Position numbers and translations under genes: made by a program. The notes under the pieces were generated by a model. The model ran no database searches, had not been told where the DNA came from, and saw only the letters and a program-made list of their open reading frames with translations. Positions 51,015 through 58,500 of a stretch of 62,000 nt of DNA are shown piece after piece. Positions within the stretch are counted from its first letter, which is position 1, and every line of letters starts with the position of its first letter. The stretch spans positions 1 to 62,000 of the forward strand of contig RPFO01002093.1 of the NCBI GenBank assembly GCA_009746045.1, given 5' to 3'. The stretch comes from Mesostigma viride (lineage: Eukaryota; Streptophyta; Mesostigmatophyceae; Mesostigmatales; Mesostigmataceae).

Positions 51015-51290
51015 ATGAGACATCCGGCGACCGGCGCGTATCGCGTCACGACGGCGAACGGCGAGGTCGCGGCCGCTCGAGACGATCACGATACCATGGC
51101 GGAACGGTACTGTCCCGGGTCCTTCGAGAGCACGTACAGCGACGAGATCATGAACTTGTACATCACCCTCTTGGAACAGTGCAAGGAGTACGGCTACCCG
51201 TTGCTACGACACGCAGACTTCCCGATGTTCCTCGAATTCGTGAAGCGGGCGAGCGGGTGCGCGCCGGAGAAGGAAACATTTCGAAGGTAA
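51015..51290 (+). CDS. Hypothetical protein, 91 aa
   Basis: The start follows an AT-rich box (CATATAAC) by a few bases. The product is hydrophilic with a helical segment SDEIMNLYITLLEQCKEYGY and no membrane span. The stop (TAA, 51288-51290) overlaps the ATG of the next gene as TAATG, rare between genes of a eukaryotic virus. It may mean termination-reinitiation, or that the two frames are one protein separated by a sequencing error. The protein's end (ETFRR) and the next start look unforced, so I keep them separate. Confidence 0.55.
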   Translation: MRHPATGAYRVTTANGEVAAARDDHDTMAERYCPGSFESTYSDEIMNLYITLLEQCKEYGYPLLRHADFPMFLEFVKRASGCAPEKETFRR

Positions 51291-52156
51291 TGGTAAACGC
51301 CGCCGCGCGTCACATGGCGATCGACACGGGGAGCATCCGCCGTCGTCTCGTCGGGGCGCGAGGACAACCGCCCCACGCGGTGGATCTCGACCGCACGAAG
51401 CCGCTGGCCGAACCGATCTTGTCCAAGGACGAGCCGGGGTACCTGACTCCGGACTCGATGGTGGTGTGCGTGGTCATGGGGGAGAACATGGTCGTCGTGC
51501 CCCTGTCGCTGATCGAGAAGTACGAGATCGTCCACCTGTTCGGGAACAGCGTGACGTACTGTCCGCGGACCGGCTCGGCCGTCACGTTCCCCGTCCTCTT
51601 GGGAAACAGCGGGCTCCTATTCAACGGGAACTTGGTGTTGTACGATTACGCGGACGGGTCGCTTTTGTCCCAGATCCCGGGGACGTACATCCGAGGACCC
51701 AAGGACACAGGGGTCGTCCCGCGCATCCCGACGATCCTCGCCAGGTTCCGGTTCGTCCACAGCGTTTCGCTGCCCGGCGTCCGAGTGCGAGACCTGCACG
51801 GGTTTCACGGGGACTTCGTGTACGTCCACGGAGGGGCGGGAGACCTCGACCCGTTCCGGTACGAGACGTCCGACTACGCGGGGTACTACGGAAGCAAGGA
51901 CGTCCCCGCGGGCGTGTTCCCCCCGATGCCGGAGACGGATAAGACGGACCCGAAGACGTGGGGCCGTGTGGATCTGAACCAGATGAAGGATTTCGTCGTC
52001 GGCATCCCCGAAAGCGTCCAGACGGTGACGGAACTCTTTCAGAAGGAAAACCCCCTCTTTTTGTTCTACTTCGCGATCAACGCGTTCAAAAACCTGTTGG
52101 CGAAGTCTAAGAGGCCGGTGTACCCCGGGTACATCAAGTTAGGCATCGGATATTGA
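51290..52156 (+). CDS. DUF3179-like protein, 288 aa
   Basis: The central region fits the DUF3179 pattern of bacterial and archaeal proteins: ILSKDEPGYL, then VPLSLIEKYEIVH, then VTYCPRTGSAVTF (residues 88-100), then GNSGLLFNGNLVLYDYADGS, then LLSQIPG. The Cys of TYCP is at residue 91, but the usual second Cys is replaced. The last 60 residues (QTVTELFQKENPLFLFYFAI, then NAFKNLLAKSK) are extra to the domain. The biochemical function of DUF3179 is unknown, so none is proposed. I am not aware of it in giant viruses, which makes transfer from a prokaryote or host plausible. Its stop is seven bases from the end of the convergent nuclease gene, with a hairpin between. Confidence 0.75.
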   Translation: MVNAAARHMAIDTGSIRRRLVGARGQPPHAVDLDRTKPLAEPILSKDEPGYLTPDSMVVCVVMGENMVVVPLSLIEKYEIVHLFGNSVTYCPRTGSAVTFPVLLGNSGLLFNGNLVLYDYADGSLLSQIPGTYIRGPKDTGVVPRIPTILARFRFVHSVSLPGVRVRDLHGFHGDFVYVHGGAGDLDPFRYETSDYAGYYGSKDVPAGVFPPMPETDKTDPKTWGRVDLNQMKDFVVGIPESVQTVTELFQKENPLFLFYFAINAFKNLLAKSKRPVYPGYIKLGIGY

Positions 52157-52160
52157 TTCC

Positions 52161-52177
52161 TTTTATTGCGAATAAAA
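52161..52177. terminator. AT-rich hairpin at a convergent gene junction
   Basis: TTTTATT (52161-52167) and AATAAAA (52171-52177) pair perfectly around GCG. The plus-strand gene stops at 52156. The minus-strand gene's TAA (52163-52165) lies inside the stem. It provides AATAAA on both strands and matches the hairpins at 27184 and 45805. Confidence 0.65.
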
Positions 52178-52639
52178 CAAACGTTCCGAATTCGCGAAAC
52201 ATCTGCAATGGAGTAGTCTAGATAGCCTGTCTCGCAGAGTCCTCGAGGGCCGATCGGTCGCGTCTTGCAACCCGATGCTACCGTCTAGCGTCAATTGTAT
52301 ACCGCGCTTCTTGCAAACGTCACCGATAAACTGCAATCTCTTCGGGGACACGCTGTGGGACCACGGGGCGCGGAATAGATGCAGTCGTTTTTTGAATCCG
52401 GCGAAATCCTCGCCGTACGCGAGCAGTTGACCGATCCCGGCCGTCCAACTGCTCCACTCCTTGACTTCGATCATCAGCTTGCGTTTGCGACACAATAGGT
52501 CGATCTTTCCCGCGCGACAAGGCACCTCCATTTCGCAACCCAGTTCGTCTCGAAGCTTCACCTGGACGGCCCTCTCCCGTTGGGACTTGCGGGGTTCCGC
52601 CAGGGTCGCGGGGACCACTTCGGGCTCGGACGCGGCCAT
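52163..52639 (-). CDS. PD-(D/E)XK family nuclease-like protein, 158 aa
   Basis: The core reads CRAGKIDLLCRKRKLMIEVK, then WSSWTAGIGQLLAYGEDF. It gives Asp of KIDLL, Glu-x-Lys of IEVK, and the downstream Gln-containing GQLLAYG helix, followed by RLHLF, which together fit a restriction-endonuclease-fold nuclease of a type common in giant viruses. The first 25 residues are polar. A basic C-terminal extension of about 40 residues has little sequence signature. It could cut or process DNA in recombination or host-DNA degradation. The residues present are compatible with activity. Confidence 0.75.
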   Translation of the reverse strand: MAASEPEVVPATLAEPRKSQRERAVQVKLRDELGCEMEVPCRAGKIDLLCRKRKLMIEVKEWSSWTAGIGQLLAYGEDFAGFKKRLHLFRAPWSHSVSPKRLQFIGDVCKKRGIQLTLDGSIGLQDATDRPSRTLRDRLSRLLHCRCFANSERLFYSQ

Positions 52640-52750
52640 CCACAGGCTCGACCGCAGCGACCGCGCTGTTATTATGTAGTCCGACAGGAAAATAACGCTG
52701 CGACAAATGTCTCTCCTCTACCTTATATCGACCGACCGATCGACCGAGCG

Positions 52751-53281
52751 ATGGAAACCTACAAAACGTTCGCCGCCTTGGTCGTTCTGATCCTCGTGGT
52801 CGTGGTCGCGAGGGCGGACTACGAGGCCACGAGGGTCTCGCAGTTGCATCCGAGGTCCAAGAACGGGGAGCATCCGGCCACCCGCCCCGAAGAGCCGTCC
52901 GCCCCTCTCGTGGACGTGGGTCCTCACGCGGGATCCATCGTGCCCGTGCAGCCGCGAGCGCTACAGCCGGCCGCGTCCCCGCCCATCCCGAACCACACTC
53001 CGGTTTCGTCCAAGGCGTTCGTCCCCGCGACGGTCGCGCACGAATTGTCCAAGGCGTACATCGCGAACATGAACCCCGTCTCGTGGGCGAGCGACGCGTT
53101 GAGCGGGTTCGGCCTTTTCCCGAACCGCGTATCGGCGCCCGTCACCCACCTGGCGGACAAAATGAACGAGTTCGGCGCGAACCACGGAGTGTTCGGTTCC
53201 GCCGCGAGCTCGGTTCTCCACGGGGACAGCTGGAAGTGCGGCCTTTTGCGGGTGGCGACGGTCGGGAACGCAAGCTGTTAG
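52751..53281 (+). CDS. Signal-anchored hypothetical protein, 176 aa
   Basis: The ATG at 52751 follows a TATA-like CTTATATCG. Residues 5-21 (KTFAALVVLILVVVVARA) form a signal anchor or cleavable signal peptide. A Pro-rich spacer (about 45-100) leads to a soluble C-terminal part with AHELSKAYIANMNPVSWASD and a DSWKCGLL segment. Two Cys in the last 20 residues might form a disulphide. No family is recognised. It is convergent with 53292-54014, with only 10 bases between the stops. Confidence 0.6.
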   Translation: METYKTFAALVVLILVVVVARADYEATRVSQLHPRSKNGEHPATRPEEPSAPLVDVGPHAGSIVPVQPRALQPAASPPIPNHTPVSSKAFVPATVAHELSKAYIANMNPVSWASDALSGFGLFPNRVSAPVTHLADKMNEFGANHGVFGSAASSVLHGDSWKCGLLRVATVGNASC

Positions 53282-53291
53282 CAGCGGTCGA

Positions 53292-54014
53292 TCACCGCGT
53301 GTTCCAGAAACCCATCTGCGCGTCGACGCGGCTCTTGTTATACGGCTCCACGGGTTCCTTCGGTAGGTTTCCCTCTCTCTTCTGAATCGCGAGGAATCTG
53401 AGCTGGGACTCTCTCAGTCTCGTGAGCGGGTCGCGCACTCGGAACTGCTTCCGGACGATCACGACGCCGTTCCCCTTCGCGCCGTCTCTCCCTTTCACTT
53501 GGTCGCGGAAGGCGGCTTCCACTCTCAGCCCGCGCCCGACACGTATCTTGCGCCGCTTGAACCATAGTAGCAGCTGGGCGTTGACTCTATTCATGTCTCT
53601 GTTCATATTGAGCACGTACCGGTTCTTGTGGTGCGACAGTCGGATGAAGACCGTTTGGCCTTTCGGCACCCGTTGTTCTTTCAGCCACAGGCGGACCTGC
53701 TTCTCCGCCTCCGCCGCCCACTTGTTTTTCCTGTCCCTGTAACTCATCTCGGGCGACTTCGCCTTCTCCTTCTCGACCCTCGCGCGATCCTGGCGTTCCA
53801 GGGACGCCTTCACCTGTCTTTCGACGAGTTTCCGTATCCGTCCCGGTTGGCCGTATCCCGTACTCGCGCGCTTGGCCGGGGGTCGCACGAAGTCCCGCGC
53901 GTGCGGGTCGTCGTCGGTCGTTCGACTCGGCGCGGTCCCGCCGCGGATATGGCCCTTCGCCATTGCCAGCATGTTGACGGCGGCCTGCAAGTCCCCCGAG
54001 GGACCCTCGTTCAT
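53292..54014 (-). CDS. Basic hypothetical protein, 240 aa
   Basis: An intact, strongly basic protein. Residues 60-110 are a Lys/Arg/Glu-rich helix (RIRKLVERQVKASLERQDRA and following). The region 110-200 has strand-like segments around VFIRLSHHKNRYVLNMNRDM, then NRVNAQLLLWFKRRKIRV, then GVVIVRKQFRVRDPLTRLRE. It ends PYNKSRVDAQMGFWNTR. The composition suggests nucleic-acid or ribonucleoprotein association, but I recognise no family. It is divergent from the SET-domain gene, the starts being 48 bases apart, in a short gap rich in TATTATTATT. Confidence 0.6.
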   Translation of the reverse strand: MNEGPSGDLQAAVNMLAMAKGHIRGGTAPSRTTDDDPHARDFVRPPAKRASTGYGQPGRIRKLVERQVKASLERQDRARVEKEKAKSPEMSYRDRKNKWAAEAEKQVRLWLKEQRVPKGQTVFIRLSHHKNRYVLNMNRDMNRVNAQLLLWFKRRKIRVGRGLRVEAAFRDQVKGRDGAKGNGVVIVRKQFRVRDPLTRLRESQLRFLAIQKREGNLPKEPVEPYNKSRVDAQMGFWNTR

Positions 54015-54061
54015 GACGGGGGCGTTTATTGTATGCGACTATTATTATTTGCGTTCGCCCC

Positions 54062-54670
54062 ATGGCGACACCGCGCGCGAGAGAGATGGCCATGGAACTC
54101 CTGGGGGGCGAGTCGCACCCTCTCCGATTCTACGTGCCCGGACCGATCCGTCCGGAGCTCGCGATCGATCGACGACGGGCGGATGATCCGGACGGGTTCA
54201 ACCGGCGCGTGCGCGTGCGGAAGGTCGACGATCCGGACCATCCGTGTCACGGCCAGTTCGGCCTGTTCGCCGCCCGCGCGATACGGAAAGGGGAGAGGAT
54301 AGGGGAGTACGGCGGGATCGTGTGGACGGTCACCAGACAGGCGGACACGGGGCGAGTGCGGATCCCGGCGAGCCTCGACACGACCTACTTCGCGGATCTT
54401 TCCAAGGACACCGACTCGGCCAGCTACGTGGACGGGAAGATGTTCGGCAACGAGATGAGTTTCGCGAACGATTACCGCGGGACGCGATTCCTTGGTCCTA
54501 ACGCGGAGATACGCAGAGACGGCCGCGGCGGACTCCCCGTCGTCGCCCTCCGCACGATCCTGAAGGGACGCGAGATCCTGTTCGATTACGGAGAAGGCTA
54601 TTGGCGCACCCCCGACCGATCGGAGCGCGTGCGGCGGAAGGTGTCGGAACGTGCATGCGATGGTCCTTGA
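54062..54670 (+). CDS. SET-domain protein (putative lysine methyltransferase), 202 aa
   Basis: SET domains transfer methyl groups from S-adenosylmethionine to lysines, often on histones. After a 55-residue N-terminal region the domain begins at GQFGLFAARAIRKGERIGEY (about 70-89). The central part has MSFANDYRGTRFLGPNAEI, matching the Asn-containing pseudoknot motif (NHxxxxN type, with ND instead of NH). ILKGREILFDYGEGYW gives the catalytic Tyr motif (DYGxxYW). It is a little longer than the compact chlorovirus vSET enzyme. ATGs at 54086 and 54092 are alternative starts. The target is unknown. Host chromatin silencing, as shown for vSET, is one possibility. Confidence 0.85.
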   Translation: MATPRAREMAMELLGGESHPLRFYVPGPIRPELAIDRRRADDPDGFNRRVRVRKVDDPDHPCHGQFGLFAARAIRKGERIGEYGGIVWTVTRQADTGRVRIPASLDTTYFADLSKDTDSASYVDGKMFGNEMSFANDYRGTRFLGPNAEIRRDGRGGLPVVALRTILKGREILFDYGEGYWRTPDRSERVRRKVSERACDGP

Positions 54671-54743
54671 TCTGAAATGATTTGAAATGAAATTCGTTTT
54701 ATTACCACGACAATATCAGAGGAACGCGTTATCGCGCATCGAA

Positions 54744-55238
54744 TTACGACGCGACGGCTTTCCCGTCCCGTTTCACGATCCTCCACCTCCCGCTCTTCGA
54801 GTCGAACATCGTGGGGGGGAGGTTCGGTCGCACTAGGAATATGCACTCGCCCGTGTCCTCGCATCGACTTTGGAGCTCAGACAGCGGGACGGACCAGGTC
54901 ATCAGGTCGGTCGCGTAGAACGTCTCGACGGGCGTCCGCTTGTCCGCGGACGTCATGCGGCCGACCGTCTTCACCGCCTCCGCGAACGCCTCGGCGGGGA
55001 CGCAAGGCGCGTCGTACCCGTCGAGATCGTCTTCTTCGTCGTCTCCCATCCCGTGCAACACGATGGCGGATATGGCGAACTTCTGCGCCGTGTCCACGTC
55101 CGAAAACGCCATGATGTACCGCTTCTCGCCCTCGACGTCCATCGTGTACAGCCCCTTCGACTCGATCAACACGACGGCGTCGGTCTGGGATATCTTGCCC
55201 GCGTCCGCCGGCGACGGCTCGCTCGACTCGGTGGACAT
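54744..55238 (-). CDS. Hypothetical protein, 164 aa
   Basis: The start at 55238 (MSTESSEPSPADAG) lies 17 bases after the stop of the YqaJ-type gene on the same strand, so the two may be co-expressed. An acidic loop (DDEEDDLDGYDAP) divides two compact parts: VLIESKGLYTMDVEGEKRYI, then FSDVDTAQKFAISAIVLHG on one side and VETFYATDLMTWSVPLSELQ on the other. The C-terminus is SKSGRWRIVKRDGKAVAS. No family is recognised and no catalytic pattern stands out. Confidence 0.6.
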   Translation of the reverse strand: MSTESSEPSPADAGKISQTDAVVLIESKGLYTMDVEGEKRYIMAFSDVDTAQKFAISAIVLHGMGDDEEDDLDGYDAPCVPAEAFAEAVKTVGRMTSADKRTPVETFYATDLMTWSVPLSELQSRCEDTGECIFLVRPNLPPTMFDSKSGRWRIVKRDGKAVAS

Positions 55239-55255
55239 CGGGACGACGTACTTAC

Positions 55256-56167
55256 CTACTCCGTTCGATTTAATGCCTCCCCGTTGGAACGAACGGACGG
55301 GTCCGGCTCCTCCGCGTCTTCGATCTCGTCGCGTGCGGACGATTGCGGCCGGGTGTGCGGAGGAGGATTCGTGGCGGCCGCGGGCGGGTCCACGAAACCG
55401 CGCGGTTTGGTCAGGAAGGGGAACGGGAGCGGGATGTCGATGTCGATCTCGACTTCGGTTCTCGGGCGTTTCGCGGACGGGGACGGGTCCCGCGACGAAT
55501 CGGAGGAGTCGCGGAATCCGCCGCGGTCCAGGTACTTCAGGCCGCCGTTGCGCGCCGCGGTCATCCACTCGTCGTAGAAGGATTTCAGCAAGGGCAGCTT
55601 GCGACGGAACCAGTTGCGGTCTCGCCGGATGGGCAGGATGTCCAACACCATGGGGGTCCAGGTCGTCTCGGGTCGGAACTGGATGAAGTGGGCCGTCTCC
55701 AGGTTCAGGATCTCCAGCAGGACCTGGACTTGACCGACGTAATGCGCGGGGATCTCGTGCTTGATCTCTCGCTTGATGGGACACTTGATCTCCATCAAGA
55801 TCCCGTCCGCGGTGATCCCGTCGGGCGACCCCGCGAGCCAGGGGTGGATGGGGTGCGTCAGGAGCCCGAACTCGAACCGCGTCTTGCCGGTCTTGCGGCA
55901 GTACTCCTCCGCGGCGACGGACTCGTTTTCGTTCCCCCACGCGGTGGCCGAGTTGCCCTTGAAGACGTACCGCGCGTCCCCCAGCTTCTTGCGCAGGAGC
56001 TTGTCGCGGCTCTGGTAGGGATTGTCCCCGAGGGCCGCGGGCACGTCGGACGCCGTGAGTTTCTGGTCCCGCTCCGCGTACCATCGGTCGGACTTCTGAG
56101 GGGCCGTCTCGATCTTCAGCAGTTCCCTCACGATCGGGTGGATCGACGGGACGTCCTGGGTGTCCAT
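55256..56167 (-). CDS. YqaJ-type viral recombinase/exonuclease, 303 aa
   Basis: The start is the ATG at 56167. The lambda-exonuclease-like fold is shown by SDRWYAERDQKLTASDVPAA, then WGNENESVA (Glu), SPDGI (Asp), LMEIKCP (Glu-x-Lys) and HYVGQVQVLLEI (Gln), in the right order for a PD-(D/E)XK YqaJ domain over residues about 18-190. The last 100 residues are Ser/Pro-rich and acidic with SPSAKRPRTEVE, a possible nuclear localisation signal. The enzyme resects DNA ends for single-strand-annealing recombination and could process replication concatemers. A TATA-like TGGGTATATGCGG lies about 50 bases upstream. Neighbours: the resolvase gene upstream and a hypothetical gene downstream, all on the minus strand. 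Confidence 0.9.
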   Translation of the reverse strand: MDTQDVPSIHPIVRELLKIETAPQKSDRWYAERDQKLTASDVPAALGDNPYQSRDKLLRKKLGDARYVFKGNSATAWGNENESVAAEEYCRKTGKTRFEFGLLTHPIHPWLAGSPDGITADGILMEIKCPIKREIKHEIPAHYVGQVQVLLEILNLETAHFIQFRPETTWTPMVLDILPIRRDRNWFRRKLPLLKSFYDEWMTAARNGGLKYLDRGGFRDSSDSSRDPSPSAKRPRTEVEIDIDIPLPFPFLTKPRGFVDPPAAATNPPPHTRPQSSARDEIEDAEEPDPSVRSNGEALNRTE

Positions 56168-56271
56168 GGTTTCTACGGTCGTCGAGCGCGATGTGACGGA
56201 GTCGGACCCGGGTCGAACCGCATATACCCACGGAGGCCATATTTCCCCCCGTGGGAACGCGCTCGCCGACG

Positions 56272-56867
56272 TCACACGTCCACCTCTCGAACGATCGGCG
56301 CGTCGCGCAACGACACGAGCGCGTGGAGGAGCGCGTCGGCGAGATCGTCCTTCTTCGAGGCCCGGTGGAAGTACTCCACGTACACGGGGTACTTCTCGAG
56401 GATCTTGGCGGTGTGCTCGATGGCCATCTTTTTGTTGCGGCGGTACGGGTTGGTGATGCCGCATGCGATCGGAGGGCCCGTGTAGACGCCGAGTTTTTTG
56501 CACGGGCTCACGAACTCGACGCGCATGCGAGGGAACTCGCCGCCGGACGGACGGGGTTTGTACACCAGGTGAGTCTCGAAGAACGTCTGGATCGCGTGGG
56601 ACATGCACTTCATCTTGATGTTCGACTTGGTCTGTCTCTCGATGACCACCCTGTCGACGCGCTCATGGTGTCGATCCGTTTGAACAGCTCGGCGGGCAAC
56701 TTGCGGCACGCCTCGTCCAGACTCGCCGCCTTCAGATCGATGACTTCCCACCCCACGATCTCGAACGACAGGTTGCCCGCGTACGGGTTCTCTTGACCGC
56801 GCATGTCGCGGATGATGCAATACGCGAGGTTCGTCATGCCCACGTCGAAGCTGAGGATGATCGTCAT
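56272..56867 (-). CDS. Poxvirus A22-like Holliday junction resolvase (one frameshift), about 198 aa
   Basis: Cleaves four-way junctions to resolve replication intermediates. The RNase H-fold catalytic residues are all present: SFDVGMTNLAYC (first Asp), VVIERQTKSN (Glu) and ASKKDDLADALLHAL (the last two Asp). The body also carries SHAIQTFFET and NPYRRNKKMAIEH, typical of the family. The frame started at 56867 ends near 56650 and the rest continues in another frame from about 56670. One extra base near 56670 would restore it. It is adjacent to the YqaJ-type exonuclease, giving a small recombination block. It is divergent from the gene at 56910. Confidence 0.88.
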
Positions 56868-56909
56868 GGCCGTCGCCGGCGACCATATATATCGAACGTA
56901 TGATATAAA
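56868..56909. promoter_or_regulatory. Compact divergent promoter
   Basis: The 42 bases between the resolvase start (56867) and the next plus-strand ATG (56910) include CATATATATCG and GTATGATATAAA, in DNA otherwise over 60 percent GC. Both directions thus have a TATA-like element within 30 bases of the start codon. That implies very short 5' leaders. Confidence 0.5.
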
Positions 56910-57428
56910 ATGGCTCCTTCACCCGTCGTGCCCTACGCGTACGGCCACGGCGATAACCTCGCCCCTTTCATGGGCGGAGTGTCCACCTCCGTGTACCGCA
57001 CGGGCGACGACGATCTGTCCAGGGAGATGTACCCCCTCTTCGCCCGACTCATGGCGATGGACAACCTGCGCGACGTCGCGGAATCCGTCTTGCGAGAGTG
57101 GGACGTCAAGATCCCGCTCGAGAAAGTCGCGTCCGTGGCCCGGGAGGTGTACTCGGAAAGATCCGACGCCACGTTCCTGGAGAGGCGCGCCGTCCATTTG
57201 AGGGACACGTCGCATCTGGCGGAATTGCTGCGGTCCCTGAACCAGGACGTGAGGCGCAGGCTCGGCACCGCCGCGTCCGTCTGGAGCAACTCCGAGGATT
57301 ACGAGCGATACGCCCGCGTCTTCCTGGGAGACGAGCAGCCCAACAACGCGGCGATCCCGTGGTGGGAGTTCACCAGTTCGAATCCGCGGAAAGACGCCCT
57401 CTATCACACCGACAACATCCTCGTGTGA
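56910..57428 (+). CDS. Hypothetical protein, 172 aa
   Basis: An intact frame with an ATG 4 bases after a TATA-like GATATAAA. Largely helical (LSREMYPLFARLMAMDNLRD, then VAESVLREWDVKIPLEKVAS and HLAELLRSLNQDVRRRLG). It has no membrane segment or Cys pairs. It ends YHTDNILV. No family is recognised. It is followed after 65 bases by the DUF5832-like gene on the same strand. Confidence 0.6.
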   Translation: MAPSPVVPYAYGHGDNLAPFMGGVSTSVYRTGDDDLSREMYPLFARLMAMDNLRDVAESVLREWDVKIPLEKVASVAREVYSERSDATFLERRAVHLRDTSHLAELLRSLNQDVRRRLGTAASVWSNSEDYERYARVFLGDEQPNNAAIPWWEFTSSNPRKDALYHTDNILV

Positions 57429-57493
57429 CGGTATCGACGCGGTTCGTTTCCGGGAGGAGGGAAATTTTCGACGGTAATGGTATCAAGTCACCG

Positions 57494-58189
57494 ATGTCGA
57501 CGGACGAGACACCGAGCGCCAAGAGCAAGATCGTGGACGTGTCCGTGGGCGCCCCCATCGTGCTCACGGAGAGCGAGCACGAGGCGTTCCAGAGGACCGG
57601 AGTCATGCCGGACGGGTCCGCGTCCACCGTCCCCGCGCCCGTCCCGAGTTCGCCGTCCGACGACCGAGTCGTGACGGGCGACTCGACCGCGTCCGGCGCG
57701 GCGCGCGCGACTGAGGCCAAGGCGGATCCCGAGGAGGCGCGGGTCAAGGGCCAGCAGCTGGCCGTCGTGTCCTTCGTGGCCCCGCCCAGGAGCAACCACC
57801 TGGCGATCAAGATCCGCGGGGTGTTCGACGACCAGAAGGACGCGGAGGAGCACGCGCGCAACCTCATGAAGATCGACCCCGACTTCGACATATGCGTCGT
57901 GTCCATGTACAATTGGATCGTGTTGCCCCTCCCCGACGACCTGATGGCGGAGATCGAGCACAAGTACGTGGACGAGCGTCTGCAGAAAATCATGACCGGT
58001 TACCACGAGCAGAAGGAGCGCGTGAAGGAGTACAACATGCAGCGAATCAGGGAGGCGAAGGAGCTGGGCGCGAGAGGCGAGGCCGGTTCGCCGCAACCCG
58101 GCGCCGTGCCGACGGAGGTCCGTCTCCTAGAAGGAGGCGGCGAGGACGTCGTGGCGGATGCGCCGACGGATCTGGCCACCTCTTCGTGA
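57494..58189 (+). CDS. DUF5832-like protein, 231 aa
   Basis: After about 85 disordered Ser/Pro/Ala-rich residues, the conserved domain reads AVVSFVAPPRSNHLAIKIRG, then VFDDQKDAEEHARNLMKIDP and DFDICVVSMYNWIVLPLP, then a long helix with HKYVDERLQKIMTGYHEQKE. This matches the DUF5832 pattern found mostly in giant viruses, where the role is unknown. The C-terminal 50 residues are low-complexity and acidic. The gene lies between a hypothetical gene and the tRNA-like element. Its presence supports a Nucleocytoviricota origin. Confidence 0.8.
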   Translation: MSTDETPSAKSKIVDVSVGAPIVLTESEHEAFQRTGVMPDGSASTVPAPVPSSPSDDRVVTGDSTASGAARATEAKADPEEARVKGQQLAVVSFVAPPRSNHLAIKIRGVFDDQKDAEEHARNLMKIDPDFDICVVSMYNWIVLPLPDDLMAEIEHKYVDERLQKIMTGYHEQKERVKEYNMQRIREAKELGARGEAGSPQPGAVPTEVRLLEGGGEDVVADAPTDLATSS

Positions 58190-58212
58190 GTCGGCGGATC
58201 TAGTCATCGTAC

Positions 58213-58277
58213 GGTCTGCTGTGGGGATCGAACCCACCGCGACCCCTCGCGGGGTCGCTCGGCCGACCCGAGCAGAC
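58213..58277 (-). other. tRNA-like element lacking an anticodon arm
   Basis: On the minus strand the 5' end GTCTGCT (58271-58277) pairs perfectly with AGCAGAC (58214-58220), as an acceptor stem. Just inside it, GTGGG and CCCAC enclose TTCGATC, giving a perfect T-arm and a good internal B box (GGTTCGATCCC). Between the 5' stem and the T-arm there are only 33 bases. They hold one strong hairpin (GCGACCCC, loop GCGA, GGGGTCGC) instead of separate D and anticodon arms. A complete tRNA does not fit. It is either a truncated tRNA gene or a tRNA-like structure. It lies between two plus-strand genes. Confidence 0.55.
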
Positions 58278-58500
58278 GAAGGGGTGGGCGGGTGCCCGGG
58301 AAAGAAGGACAGAGACACGCAAGGACGAAGAAACAAGGAGAAGATCGAGAGAGATCGCGGGACGCGGACGGAGACCCGCCCCGGACTCGAGTTAGTAGCG
58401 ATAGACAGATCGTCGGACGGAGCGTTCGTTCGCGGCGGCTACATAATCCATGCCATGTGTGAGGCTAGACTGTTCGCGGTCTGCTACCCTATCACGCACG

